Shown here: positions 30,649 through 38,515 of the stretch, in pieces
Numbering within the stretch: position 1 is the stretch's first letter
Layout of the letters: each line of letters starts with the position of its first letter
Assembly: GCA_029210175.1 (NCBI GenBank)
Contig: JARGPL010000015.1
Span: forward strand, 248,001-312,000
DNA from: Minwuia sp.
GTDB taxonomy: Bacteria; Pseudomonadota; Alphaproteobacteria; Minwuiales; Minwuiaceae
Length of the DNA: 64,000 bases
Reading direction: 5' to 3'
Program-made: the position numbers and the translations under genes
The notes under the pieces: model-generated
Told to the model about the DNA's origin: nothing
Seen by the model: the letters and a program-made list of their open reading frames with translations, nothing else
Database searches by the model: none

Positions 30649-32034
30649 TCAGTAAGCGAATTCGCGGAACACATGGCGCACATCGCCGTTCCACGCACCG
30701 TGGAACCTGGCCAGCAGTTCCTCCGCCGGGGTCTGGCCCGACTCGACAATGCGTTTCAGCGGGCCGACGAAATGGCGCTCATCCTGGCCCATGGCGTCTT
30801 CGCGATTGCGATTGATCAGTCCGCGTTCTGCAATGGCCACCGCATCGCGGGCGATATCCAGCACGGTACGCCCGCCGGGGGCCGGAGCCTTCAGGCCATG
30901 GGTCGGCACGGCATCGCGCAGAGCGTCAATGTCGGCAGCCGTCCAGTCACGGATCAGGGCAGAAGCTTCGCCCCGCGCTGCATCGTCATACAGCAGACCC
31001 ACCCAGAATGCCGGCAGGGCGCAGATGCTGCGCCAGGGTCCGCCATCCGCGCCACGCATTTCCAGGAACCGCTTCATGCGCACTTCCGGGAACAGTGTGG
31101 TCAGGTGATTGTCCCAATCCTTGATCGTCGGCTTCTCGCCGGGCAGGGCGGGCAGTTTACCAGCCAGAAAGTCGCGGAACGACTGGCCCGCCGCCTCGAT
31201 GTACTTTCCGTCGCGAAACACGAAGTACATCGGCACGTCGAGGGCATAGTCGGCATATTGCTCGAACCCGAATCCTTCATCGAAGACGAAGGGCAGGTTG
31301 CCGCTGCGGTCAGGGTCGGTATCGGTCCAGACGTGACTGCGGCTGCTGACCATGCCCGTCGGCTGGCCCTCCCTGAACGGCGAATTGGCGAACAGCGCCG
31401 TCGCGATCGGCTGCAAAGCCATTCCGATGCGGAATTTCTCGACCATGTCAGCTTCGGATGCGAAATCCAGATTCACCTGAATGGTGCAGGTGCGGAACAT
31501 CATGTCGAGGCCCAGGTTGCCCTTGATCTGCATGTACCGGCGCATGATGTCGTAGCGCGCTTTCGGCATCATCGCGATCTCGTCGCGGCGCGCCAGCGGG
31601 TGATGCCCAAGGCCGATGAAGCCGATGCCGAGCTCGGTGGAAACTTCCTTGACCTGCTCCAGATGGGTGTTCACCTCGCCGCAGGTCTTGTGCAGGGTCG
31701 GCAGCGGTGCGCCGGAAAGTTCCAGCTGCCCGCCGGGTTCCAGGCTGATGGCCTGACCGTCCATGTACATGGCGACCGCATAGCCACCTTCGATGACCGG
31801 TTCCCAGCCGAACCGTTCCATGCCCTGGAACAACGCCTTGATCCCCGCCGGGCCTTCGTAGGGAATGGGGGCCAGGGTTTCCAGGTTGAAACCGAATTTC
31901 TCATGCTCCGTCCCGATGACCCACTTGTCAGCGGGTTTGCAGCCGGATGCGAGGAAATCAACAAGCTGCGCCCGGTCCTCCACGGTGGTTGTGGAATGGG
32001 CGCGGGCTTCCTCGCTATCCAGCATGGTCGACAT
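30649..32034 (-). CDS. gshA: Glutamate-cysteine ligase (plant/alphaproteobacterial type)
   Basis: GshA makes gamma-glutamylcysteine, the first step of glutathione synthesis. I start at ATG 32034 (MSTMLDSEEARAH), with GGAG eight bases upstream; the longer frame to 32289 overlaps rsmE and is not real. The 461-residue product has the family blocks WVIGTEHEKFGFNLETLAPIPYEG, SLEPGGQLELSGAPLPTLHKTC, GIGFIGLGHHPLARRDEIAMMPKARYDIMRRYM, MMFRTCTIQVNLDFASEADM, and LFPEVRMKRFLEMRGADGGPW. This GshA group is shared by plants and alphaproteobacteria and differs from E. coli GshA. rsmE lies directly upstream. Confidence 0.93.
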   Translation of the reverse strand: MSTMLDSEEARAHSTTTVEDRAQLVDFLASGCKPADKWVIGTEHEKFGFNLETLAPIPYEGPAGIKALFQGMERFGWEPVIEGGYAVAMYMDGQAISLEPGGQLELSGAPLPTLHKTCGEVNTHLEQVKEVSTELGIGFIGLGHHPLARRDEIAMMPKARYDIMRRYMQIKGNLGLDMMFRTCTIQVNLDFASEADMVEKFRIGMALQPIATALFANSPFREGQPTGMVSSRSHVWTDTDPDRSGNLPFVFDEGFGFEQYADYALDVPMYFVFRDGKYIEAAGQSFRDFLAGKLPALPGEKPTIKDWDNHLTTLFPEVRMKRFLEMRGADGGPWRSICALPAFWVGLLYDDAARGEASALIRDWTAADIDALRDAVPTHGLKAPAPGGRTVLDIARDAVAIAERGLINRNREDAMGQDERHFVGPLKRIVESGQTPAEELLARFHGAWNGDVRHVFREFAY

Positions 32035-32131
32035 GGGCGGTTTCTCCCCGAAGGCTTGTTCTGTTTGACGCGAACTTAGGGCGCAGCGCAGACGGATGGA
32101 AGGGCGCACGAGAGGGATGCGCCCATGCGGC

Positions 32132-32890
32132 TCAGTCTGGCCAGCCCGCGTCACCCCCGCGCCAGTCGCCCTGGTGCGCCTGCCAAAGGGCCAGCATGGC
32201 GAAAACCGCCGTATCGGCACGCAACAACCGCGGCCCCAGACTGACAGGGACACAGTCGGCCAGGCTGCGCACGAGTTCCTTCTCTTCATTCGTGAAACCG
32301 CCCTCCGGACCGATCAGAACGGCAGCGGGCCGGGCTGATTCGCGGGCCAGTGACTGCAGGGCCTGTGCTATCGGGGTCGCGGACGCCCGCTCATCAGCAA
32401 ACAAGAGTGTCCGGCCACGCGGCCAGGCCCCGACAGCGGACCTGAGGTCCAATGGCTCGGTCACCTCCGGTACGCTCAGGCGTTCGCACTGCTCTGCCGC
32501 TTCACGCGCATTTGCGCGCAGGCGATCCACATTGACCCTGCTGACCACCGTCCGGTGTGTGATGACCGGCATGATCCGTGACACCCCAAGCTCTCCCGCC
32601 TTTTCGGCAATCGTGTCCACCCGCTTGCCCTTGATGGGCGCGAACAGCAGCCACAGGTCAGGCTCCGGCGTCTGCGGGCGCAATTGCTCGGTCAGTTCCA
32701 TCTCTGCACCCTGGCGGGTCATGTGGTCGATGACTGCGCGCCATTCCCCGTCCCGCCCGTTGAACAGCTTCACGGTTGCCCCGGCGCCGAGGCGGAGCAC
32801 CTTGGCCAGATAATGATGCTGGTTGCCCGTCAGGGTCAGGGGCTGGTTCGCCAACAGGTCCTGATCCACGAACAATCGGGGTTCGGTCAC
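32132..32890 (-). CDS. rsmE: 16S rRNA m3U1498 methyltransferase RsmE
   Basis: RsmE methylates N3 of U1498 in 16S rRNA. The 252-residue product has the PUA-like N-terminus (HHYLAKVLRLGAGATVKLFNGRDGEWRA), LLFAPIKGKRVDTIAEKAGELGVSRIMPVITHRTVVSRVN, the AAEQCERLSVPEV block, and the SPOUT trefoil knot with LIGPEGGFTNEEKELV, VSLGPRLLRADTAVFAMLALWQ. The order rsmE-gshA is recurrent in alphaproteobacteria. The gene is divergent from the amidohydrolase at 33000. Confidence 0.93.
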   Translation of the reverse strand: MTEPRLFVDQDLLANQPLTLTGNQHHYLAKVLRLGAGATVKLFNGRDGEWRAVIDHMTRQGAEMELTEQLRPQTPEPDLWLLFAPIKGKRVDTIAEKAGELGVSRIMPVITHRTVVSRVNVDRLRANAREAAEQCERLSVPEVTEPLDLRSAVGAWPRGRTLLFADERASATPIAQALQSLARESARPAAVLIGPEGGFTNEEKELVRSLADCVPVSLGPRLLRADTAVFAMLALWQAHQGDWRGGDAGWPD

Positions 32891-32999
32891 GGATGCGCAT
32901 CCTCTGCATGGGCGCAGTGAACGTGCGGGCTGTTCCGGGGCCCGCCGCTTTGCTGATAAGGTTCAGGGTTCAATTGGCAGGTCGGGGGAGGGAAGCGCA

Positions 33000-34172
33000 A
33001 TGCCCTATGCAACAGGTCGACTTTATCATGATGCGGACGCACACATCATGGAGACGGCGGATTGGCTGCGTGACTATGCCGATCCCGGTTTCCGCGACCG
33101 GCTGCCCGACATCACCACGGGCCTTCTTGCACCGGGTGAGGACAAGCGTGTGCTGGACGACCTGGCGCTGCAGGCTGACGATGCGTTCCGCGCCGAGGAC
33201 GAGGCGGAACTGATGAACCGCAAGAACTGGCGGGCCATTGGCGCGACCCTGAAACAGGACAGGCCAAAGGCGCTTGATCTGCTGGGGTTCGCGTCGCAAC
33301 TGGTCTTCAACACCTTCACCAACAAGCCGATGCAGGAAGCGGAGCATGGCAAGGATGGCGATTACGCCTATGCCATGGCAGACGCTCACAACCGGGGCAT
33401 GTTCGATTTCTGCAGCGTCGACCGGCGCCTGCTGACAACCGCCTACCTGCCGATCATGGATCTGGAACGGGCACCTGGCATGGCCGGGCAACTGATCCGG
33501 GATGGCGCGCATTCGCTGATGATCGCCGCCGCCTGCCCGAAGGATCACAGCCCCAGCCACGTGGCGCTGGACGCGGTCTGGGCGCAGGCGGAGGAGGCTG
33601 GCGTGCCGATCGTCTTCCACGTCGGCTCGGGCGGGCATTTCTTCGATCGGAGCTATTTCGCCAACGGCCTGCCGATGGAGAAGGACTTCCATGGCGGGGC
33701 CGAGAATTTCCGCTCCATCGACTACATGGCGATCCCGAACCCGGTCATGCAGACCCTTGCCACCATGATCCTGGACGGGGTGATGGAGCGGTTCCCGAGG
33801 CTGAAGTTCGGCGTGATCGAGCAGGGAGCAAGCTGGCTGCCCAGCTGGATGCGCTATCTCGACAGCGCCTATGACGCTTTCCTGCGCCACGAACAGCGCC
33901 TGCAGAAACTTTCCATGCGCCCGTCCGAATATGTGCGGCGCCAGATCCGGGCAACGCCTTACCCAACCGAGGACGTGGGCTGGATCGCGGCGCAGGCCGG
34001 GGATGCGGTGTGCCTGTTCTCGTCGGACTATCCGCACGTCGAGGGCGGGCGGAATCCGCTGGGCCGGTTCGAGGCTTCGCTGGCCAACGCGTCCGAGACA
34101 ACGCGGGAGCAGTTCTTCTCGGCCAATTTCGCGGACCTGATGGGGCCATCGTTGCAACGGGCACTGAATTGA
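33000..34172 (+). CDS. Amidohydrolase-family protein (amidohydrolase_2 type)
   Basis: A 390-residue TIM-barrel metallohydrolase or decarboxylase. The N-terminus YHDADAHIMETADWL carries the metal-binding D-x-H variant. Further on are GVPIVFHVGSGGHFF (strand-5 His), RLKFGVIEQGASWLPSWM and the conserved Asp in FSSDYPHVEGGRNPLGRFEASL. The C-terminal EQFFSANFADLMG is typical of the group with 4-oxalomesaconate hydratase- and decarboxylase-like members. Start ATG 33000 has GGGGGAGGGAA directly upstream. The gene leads a short plus-strand set with a crotonase and a CoA-binding protein. The substrate is unknown. Confidence 0.85.
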   Translation: MPYATGRLYHDADAHIMETADWLRDYADPGFRDRLPDITTGLLAPGEDKRVLDDLALQADDAFRAEDEAELMNRKNWRAIGATLKQDRPKALDLLGFASQLVFNTFTNKPMQEAEHGKDGDYAYAMADAHNRGMFDFCSVDRRLLTTAYLPIMDLERAPGMAGQLIRDGAHSLMIAAACPKDHSPSHVALDAVWAQAEEAGVPIVFHVGSGGHFFDRSYFANGLPMEKDFHGGAENFRSIDYMAIPNPVMQTLATMILDGVMERFPRLKFGVIEQGASWLPSWMRYLDSAYDAFLRHEQRLQKLSMRPSEYVRRQIRATPYPTEDVGWIAAQAGDAVCLFSSDYPHVEGGRNPLGRFEASLANASETTREQFFSANFADLMGPSLQRALN

Positions 34173-34271
34173 CCTTTTCTAAGGATCAGCCCAGACCGCC
34201 GCCGTTGACGCTTCTGTTGGCGCACCGGGCGCTCTAGAATGATCGAGAGCATGAATGTGGGGGAGAAACCA

Positions 34272-35078
34272 ATGTCCGCTGAAAATGCCATTGCGAATGA
34301 AGACATCCTGCTGCGGGAGGATCGCGGGCCGGTCACCTGGCTGACCCTGAACCGCCCCGATGCCTTCAACAGTCTGTCGACGGATCTGATGACGCGAGTT
34401 CAGACCGAACTTGATGCGCTGGCCGACGACCGGTCGTGCCGGGTGATTGTCATCGCAGGCGCGGGCAGGGGGTTCTGCGCCGGGCACGACCTGCGCGAAG
34501 TGCGCGGCCATCAGCAGGATCAGCCCTTCATCAAGGCGATGCTGGATCAGTGTTCCACCATGATGCAGTCCATCGTGAACCACCCGAAGCCGATCATCGC
34601 GCGGGTGCATGGTGTTGCCACGGCAGCAGGCTGTCAGCTGGTGGCGAGCTGTGATCTGGCCATTGCTGCAGACAGCGCGAAGTTCGCCACGCCGGGCGTG
34701 AACATCGGTCTGTTCTGTCATACGCCCATGGTCGCGCTGGGCCGTAATGTCAGCCGCAAGCACGCCATGGAAATGCTGCTGACCGGGGAATTGATGTCAT
34801 CCGATGACGCGGTGCGGTTTGGACTGATCAACCGGACCGTGACTGCCGATGCACTGGATGATGCTGTCATGGCGATGGCGGGAACGATCGCGTCCAAATC
34901 GTCCTATACGCTGAAGATCGGCAAGGAAGCTTTCTATCGTCAGATGGAAGCGCCGGACCTCAACCACGCCTACGATTATGCCGCCGGTGTGATGTTGCAG
35001 AACATGGTGGCGCACGACGCGAATGAAGGAATCCAGGCCTTCATCGACAAGCGCGACCCGGTCTGGGAGGACCGTTGA
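34272..35078 (+). CDS. Enoyl-CoA hydratase family protein
   Basis: A 268-residue crotonase-fold protein, starting at ATG 34272 behind GGGGAG. The earlier ATG at 34239 lacks a ribosome-binding site. The oxyanion-hole motifs are GRGFCAGHDLREV and HGVATAAGCQLVASCDLAIA. TPGVNIGLFCHTPMVALGRNVSRKHAMEMLLTGE replaces the usual catalytic Glu region (GLFCHTP), which points to an isomerase- or atypical hydratase-like activity as in echA-type 'enoyl-CoA hydratase' paralogues. It ends three bases before the CoA-binding protein gene, suggesting co-transcription. Confidence 0.85.
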   Translation: MSAENAIANEDILLREDRGPVTWLTLNRPDAFNSLSTDLMTRVQTELDALADDRSCRVIVIAGAGRGFCAGHDLREVRGHQQDQPFIKAMLDQCSTMMQSIVNHPKPIIARVHGVATAAGCQLVASCDLAIAADSAKFATPGVNIGLFCHTPMVALGRNVSRKHAMEMLLTGELMSSDDAVRFGLINRTVTADALDDAVMAMAGTIASKSSYTLKIGKEAFYRQMEAPDLNHAYDYAAGVMLQNMVAHDANEGIQAFIDKRDPVWEDR

Positions 35079-35081
35079 AAC

Positions 35082-35594
35082 ATGACCGGGACCTCAGGTG
35101 AGGCGATGATCCACGACAGCTACAGCGATGCCTACATTCGCGAGATCCTGCACACCGTGAAGACGGTCGCCATGGTGGGGGCCAGCGCGAACTGGAACCG
35201 ACCAAGCTTCTTTGCCATGAAGTACATGCAGGAAAAGGGCTATCGGGTCATTCCGGTGAACCCGAAGGAAGCTGCCGCCGGTACGGTCATCCTGGGGGAA
35301 CCTGCGGTCGCGACGCTGGACGACATCGGTGTGCCGATCGACATGGTTGATTGCTTCCGCAATTCGGACGCCATTCCCCCGATTGCGGATGACGCCATCC
35401 GGCTGGGCGCGAAGGTCCTCTGGCTGCAGCTGGGGGTCCGCCACGACACGGCAGCGGCCAAGGCCGAAGCCGCCGGTCTGAAGGTTGTCATGAATCGCTG
35501 CCCGAAGATCGAGTATGGGCGCCTGTCGGGAGAAATCGGCTGGTTCGGCGTGAACACGGGCGTGATCTCATCGCGTCGCCGCCGTGTGGTCTGA
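35082..35594 (+). CDS. CoA-binding domain protein (Rossmann fold)
   Basis: A 170-residue stand-alone CoA-binding protein. The pattern is standard: VKTVAMVGASANWNRPSFFAMKYMQEKGYRVIPVNPKEAAAG, with the G-A-S nucleotide loop, then GEPAVATLDDIGVPIDMVDCFRNSD and AKVLWLQLGVRHDTAAAKAEAAGLKVVMNRCPKIEYGRL. This family includes E. coli YccU. Its role is not established; CoA or acyl-CoA sensing is likely. Start 35082 follows the crotonase stop by three bases, and an in-frame ATG at 35106 is the alternative. Its 3' side was convergent with the PAS gene before the IS element inserted. Confidence 0.85.
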   Translation: MTGTSGEAMIHDSYSDAYIREILHTVKTVAMVGASANWNRPSFFAMKYMQEKGYRVIPVNPKEAAAGTVILGEPAVATLDDIGVPIDMVDCFRNSDAIPPIADDAIRLGAKVLWLQLGVRHDTAAAKAEAAGLKVVMNRCPKIEYGRLSGEIGWFGVNTGVISSRRRRVV

Positions 35595-35669
35595 CACGAA
35601 ACCAATGAGCCGGAAGTGAGAGCCGTCGGTCATGCCATCACGGATGCAGCAATCTAGAGCAGATTCAAT

Positions 35670-36269
35670 CTACTCGGGTTCATATCCGGCGGCCTGGAAG
35701 TAGTTTCTGCACTCGTCGGGTGAGAAGGCCTTGATGCAGTTGGCGACGGTGTCCCAAAGCTCGTCGATGGTTCGTGCTGCAGCTTTCCGCAGCAGGGCCT
35801 TGAGTTTCGAGAAGGCCATCTCGATGGGGTTGAAGTCGGGGCTGTAGGGCGGCAGGAACAGCAGCCGTGCGCCCGCCGCTTCTATGGCCTCGCGGATGCC
35901 GCTGACCTTGTGAGATGGAAGGTTGTCCATCACCACCACATCACCGGGCCGTAGTTCGGGTGCAAGCACCTGCTCGGCATATGCCCTGAAGGCGTCGCCG
36001 TTCATCGGGCCATCAAGCAGCATCGGTGCCGCCATGCCGCCCAGCCGCAGACCGGCAGTGAAGGTGGTGGTCTTCCAGTGACCGTGGGGAACCGCGGCGC
36101 GGCACCGCTCGCCACGCGGGCTACGCCCCCGAAGCCGTGCCATCTTCGTTGAGGCGGCGGTCTCGTCGATGAAGATCAGCTTCTCAGGCTCAAGATCGGG
36201 CTGGGCGTCGAACCAGGCCTCGCGGCGGCTCAGGACGTCCGCGCGCTGTTGCTCGGCGGCGTGCGCCGT
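35670..36269 (-). CDS. IS630 transposase, catalytic part (second frame)
   Basis: The DDE catalytic half of the IS630 transposase. The frame is open from 36269 ([20 protein letters not shown]) through the first catalytic Asp ([10 protein letters not shown]), the second ([11 protein letters not shown]) and the Glu ([15 protein letters not shown]). There is no good internal start before ATG 36143, which lies after the first Asp, so a full-length enzyme needs a +1 shift from the upstream frame at AAAAAGG (36276-36270). This may be programmed, as in other IS630 members, or a disabling mutation. Confidence 0.8.
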   Translation of the reverse strand, partial: TAHAAEQQRADVLSRREAWFDAQPDLEPEKLIFIDETAASTKMARLRGRSPRGERCRAAVPHGHWKTTTFTAGLRLGGMAAPMLLDGPMNGDAFRAYAEQVLAPELRPGDVVVMDNLPSHKVSGIREAIEAAGARLLFLPPYSPDFNPIEMAFSKLKALLRKAAARTIDELWDTVANCIKAFSPDECRNYFQAAGYEPE

Positions 36270-36615
36270 CCTTTTTGAATGTCACGCCGCGCTTGTCGAG
36301 GAAGTACCAGATTGTCGATGGAACGACGTGAATGTCGTGCTTCTCGGCAAGGCACTCACCGATCTCCGTCAGCGTGATGTCCGGTTGTTCGGAGATCAGA
36401 GCCAGAATGAACCCCTCATGCGGATCCAGCCGGGAGCGCGATGGTTGGCCCTGCTTGCGTGGCCTCGTCTCACCGGTCTCCCGATAACGGCGATGCCACT
36501 TGATCGCCGTAGAGATACCTACCCTGAAGCGCCTCGCCGCCTCACGCGCCGAAACACCTTCTTCCACCGCCTCAATCACACGCCAACGCAGATCGACACC
36601 AAGGCTTCTGGTCAT
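36190..36615 (-). CDS. IS630 transposase, DNA-binding part (first frame)
   Basis: Starts at ATG 36615 behind the strong GGAGGTTGGG. The product carries two helix-turn-helix units: [37 protein letters not shown] and [34 protein letters not shown]. This is the normal N-terminus of IS630 transposases, which bind the terminal repeats. After FKK the reading frame drifts into a nonsense Arg-rich tail, while the proper continuation is one base away (second frame). Confidence 0.82.
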   Translation of the reverse strand: MTRSLGVDLRWRVIEAVEEGVSAREAARRFRVGISTAIKWHRRYRETGETRPRKQGQPSRSRLDPHEGFILALISEQPDITLTEIGECLAEKHDIHVVPSTIWYFLDKRGVTFKKDGARRRATARGRPEPPRGLVRRPARS

Positions 36616-36706
36616 CCCAACCTCCAAGCGAATCACTGAAACCAGTGAATCAGCCAGAAGCCGTCAGGTGAATCCCGAATCCGATTCTGCGTTCAATGAA
36701 GGTGCT

Positions 36707-37204
36707 CTAGTCATCAATGATGGCCATGAAATCTGCCGTCACCAGGATCTGATCGGCGGAGCAACCGTCCGTTGACAGGGGCAGGGCCACCAGTTCACAG
36801 CGCTTGAAGTCCCTGTACTGCCCGACATACGGCATCGGGCGGGTGCAGGGCAGTCCGCGTTCAGCCGTGGATCGCAGCAATTCCCAATACTCGCCCGGCC
36901 CCATCTGGTGCGGCAGTTCGCTGACGCGAAGTCCCTTCAGCGGTCCCGCCATGTTCTCGTCGATCTGGGTTCCGGTCAGACGATAGACGAAATCCAGCGG
37001 ATCACGTTCCACCCCCAGAATCATGAGATTGGGTATGAATTCGACAATCGCCATGGGGTTGAGATCCTGCCGCAATGGCCAGATCCTTTCCCCACGAATG
37101 GATTCCCAGTAATTCAGCGTTCCGCGTGTGACGTCGGAAGACAATTGCTCCCAGACTTCACTCACCGCGTCCCTGATCTCCGGCTCGCGTGCCTTGTTCA
37201 ACAT
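36707..37204 (-). CDS. PAS-domain protein (PAS_5-like), stop codon at IS target site
   Basis: A stand-alone PAS_5-type protein of 165 residues starting at ATG 37204 (MLNKAREPEIR); a TTG one codon later has better spacing to the AGGA. Hallmarks are LNYWESIRGERIWPLRQDLNPMAIVEFIPNLMILGVERDP (split here), FVYRLTGTQIDENMAGPLKGLRVSEL and a C-terminal ELVALPLSTDG strand. The TAG stop spans the TA target duplication and the first base of the IS element. The pre-insertion sequence would also have read TAG, so the protein is intact. It is related to the protein at 1778-2284. Its ligand is unknown. Confidence 0.75.
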   Translation of the reverse strand: MLNKAREPEIRDAVSEVWEQLSSDVTRGTLNYWESIRGERIWPLRQDLNPMAIVEFIPNLMILGVERDPLDFVYRLTGTQIDENMAGPLKGLRVSELPHQMGPGEYWELLRSTAERGLPCTRPMPYVGQYRDFKRCELVALPLSTDGCSADQILVTADFMAIIDD

Positions 37205-37452
37205 ATCCTGCCCGGTCGTTGGTGGTCGATACCGGGGCCAATTTTGCGGTCCCGAACACAAAACACGCACAGTTCGGGATTTATTCGAAAAAATGTGATG
37301 GCCATCATGCATTTTTCCTGATGCATGGAGATCGAACAGGCTGATAGCCCTGAGAGCCACCGCGTCAAGCCGGGCGTTGACGATTGATTAACTTCTGCGT
37401 GCTTCACTGGCAGCATGACGTTGGTTCTTTTCATCAACCGGGGCCTTGCCCG

Positions 37453-38463
37453 ATGATCGGCGCTCTTCAGGGTCCGCGCACGGACAGTCTTTCGCAGGCT
37501 GCCCGAACCTTGCCTGGCAATGCGGCGGCCAATGCGCGTGGTGGCGATTCCCGTGCAGGCGACGCGCGCAACAGTTCCGGAACGGCGGCCTTTCAGGAAA
37601 CGCGTGGGACGTCAGTTGCTGCGGGCACCCTGATTGCTGCCCAGATTGCAGCAAGTGCTGAAAAGCAGCCGCTCGAGCGGACGGGAACTGATCCGAAACA
37701 GTCCATTACGGACGGCACGGAATTGACTGCGCAGGAACGCGAGCAGGTCAAGGAACTGCAGGCCCGCGATCGGGAGGTGCGCACCCATGAGCAGGCGCAT
37801 GCGACCGCTGGGGGACAATATGCAGGATCACCCGAATACGAGATGGAACAGGGGCCTGACGGCCGCAGCTATGCGGTCGGGGGGCATGTGTCCATAAGCA
37901 CCAGCCCGATTGCCGGTGACCCTCAGGCGACCATTGCCAAGATGGACGTCGTCAAACGTGCCGCACTTGCCCCCGCTGAACCATCCGGGGCGGATCGCAG
38001 TGTCGCGGCAGATGCCGATGCAAAACGCGCTGACGCCAGAGCGGAACTGACAGCCATGCGCGCCGAGGAACAGAAGGCCGCGCTGGAAGGTGATCGGGAG
38101 GCGGAAGCTTCAGATGCCGCCCCGGTGATCGGACCGGATGCGTCGCGCCCGGACGGGCGAGCTGAAGGGCGACCGGAACCCGGTGGTCGCCCTGACGGGC
38201 CGCCAGCATTCGGCCCGGGAATGATCGATCCGTTTGCGCGCAGTGGCAGTGACAGTGGGAGTGACAGCGGCAGTGAGCCGCGTGGCGGCAGCCGTTTCGG
38301 CGATGACCGCGACGGCGAGGATGCCGGTCTGGCGCAGCGCCGCGATGATCAGACATCGCGCGACTTCGCTGCATTCCTGAGCCAGACGGACAGTCAGCGT
38401 GCCCGCGCCGACCTTCAGCCCGGCCTTTCCGCCCAGCGTCAGAGCATCGACATCCGCCTCTGA
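37453..38463 (+). CDS. SprA-related putative metalloprotease-like protein
   Basis: A 336-residue protein starting at ATG 37453. The central domain (about residues 90-205) is the SprA-related family core: ELTAQEREQVKELQARDREVRTHEQAHATAGGQYAG, with an H-E-x-x-H zinc-protease-like motif (HEQAH), then GPDGRSYAVGGHVSISTSPIAGDPQATIAKMDVVKRAALAPAEPSGADRSVAA. The N-terminus is Ala/Gly-rich. The C-terminus is low in complexity, Gly/Asp/Arg-rich with (GSDS)n. No signal peptide or membrane segment is seen. The function of the family is unknown; zinc-dependent catalysis is inferred from HEQAH. Confidence 0.78.
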   Translation: MIGALQGPRTDSLSQAARTLPGNAAANARGGDSRAGDARNSSGTAAFQETRGTSVAAGTLIAAQIAASAEKQPLERTGTDPKQSITDGTELTAQEREQVKELQARDREVRTHEQAHATAGGQYAGSPEYEMEQGPDGRSYAVGGHVSISTSPIAGDPQATIAKMDVVKRAALAPAEPSGADRSVAADADAKRADARAELTAMRAEEQKAALEGDREAEASDAAPVIGPDASRPDGRAEGRPEPGGRPDGPPAFGPGMIDPFARSGSDSGSDSGSEPRGGSRFGDDRDGEDAGLAQRRDDQTSRDFAAFLSQTDSQRARADLQPGLSAQRQSIDIRL

Positions 38464-38515
38464 TCCTGCCTGGGTTCCCGGCTGATCCTCAATGACCAGC
38501 CCTGCGATCGGGGCT

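Larger units (their letters stand above)
35657..36707 (-). mobile_element. IS630-family insertion sequence (complete, 1051 bp)
   Basis: The element is flanked by the dinucleotide TA (35655-35656 and 36708-36709), the usual IS630/Tc1 target duplication. Its ends are similar inverted repeats: GAGCAGATTCAATC at the left, and GAGCACCTTCATTG reading in from the right. It encodes a two-frame transposase on the minus strand and lies at the stop codon of a PAS-domain gene, which it restores exactly. Confidence 0.88.
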
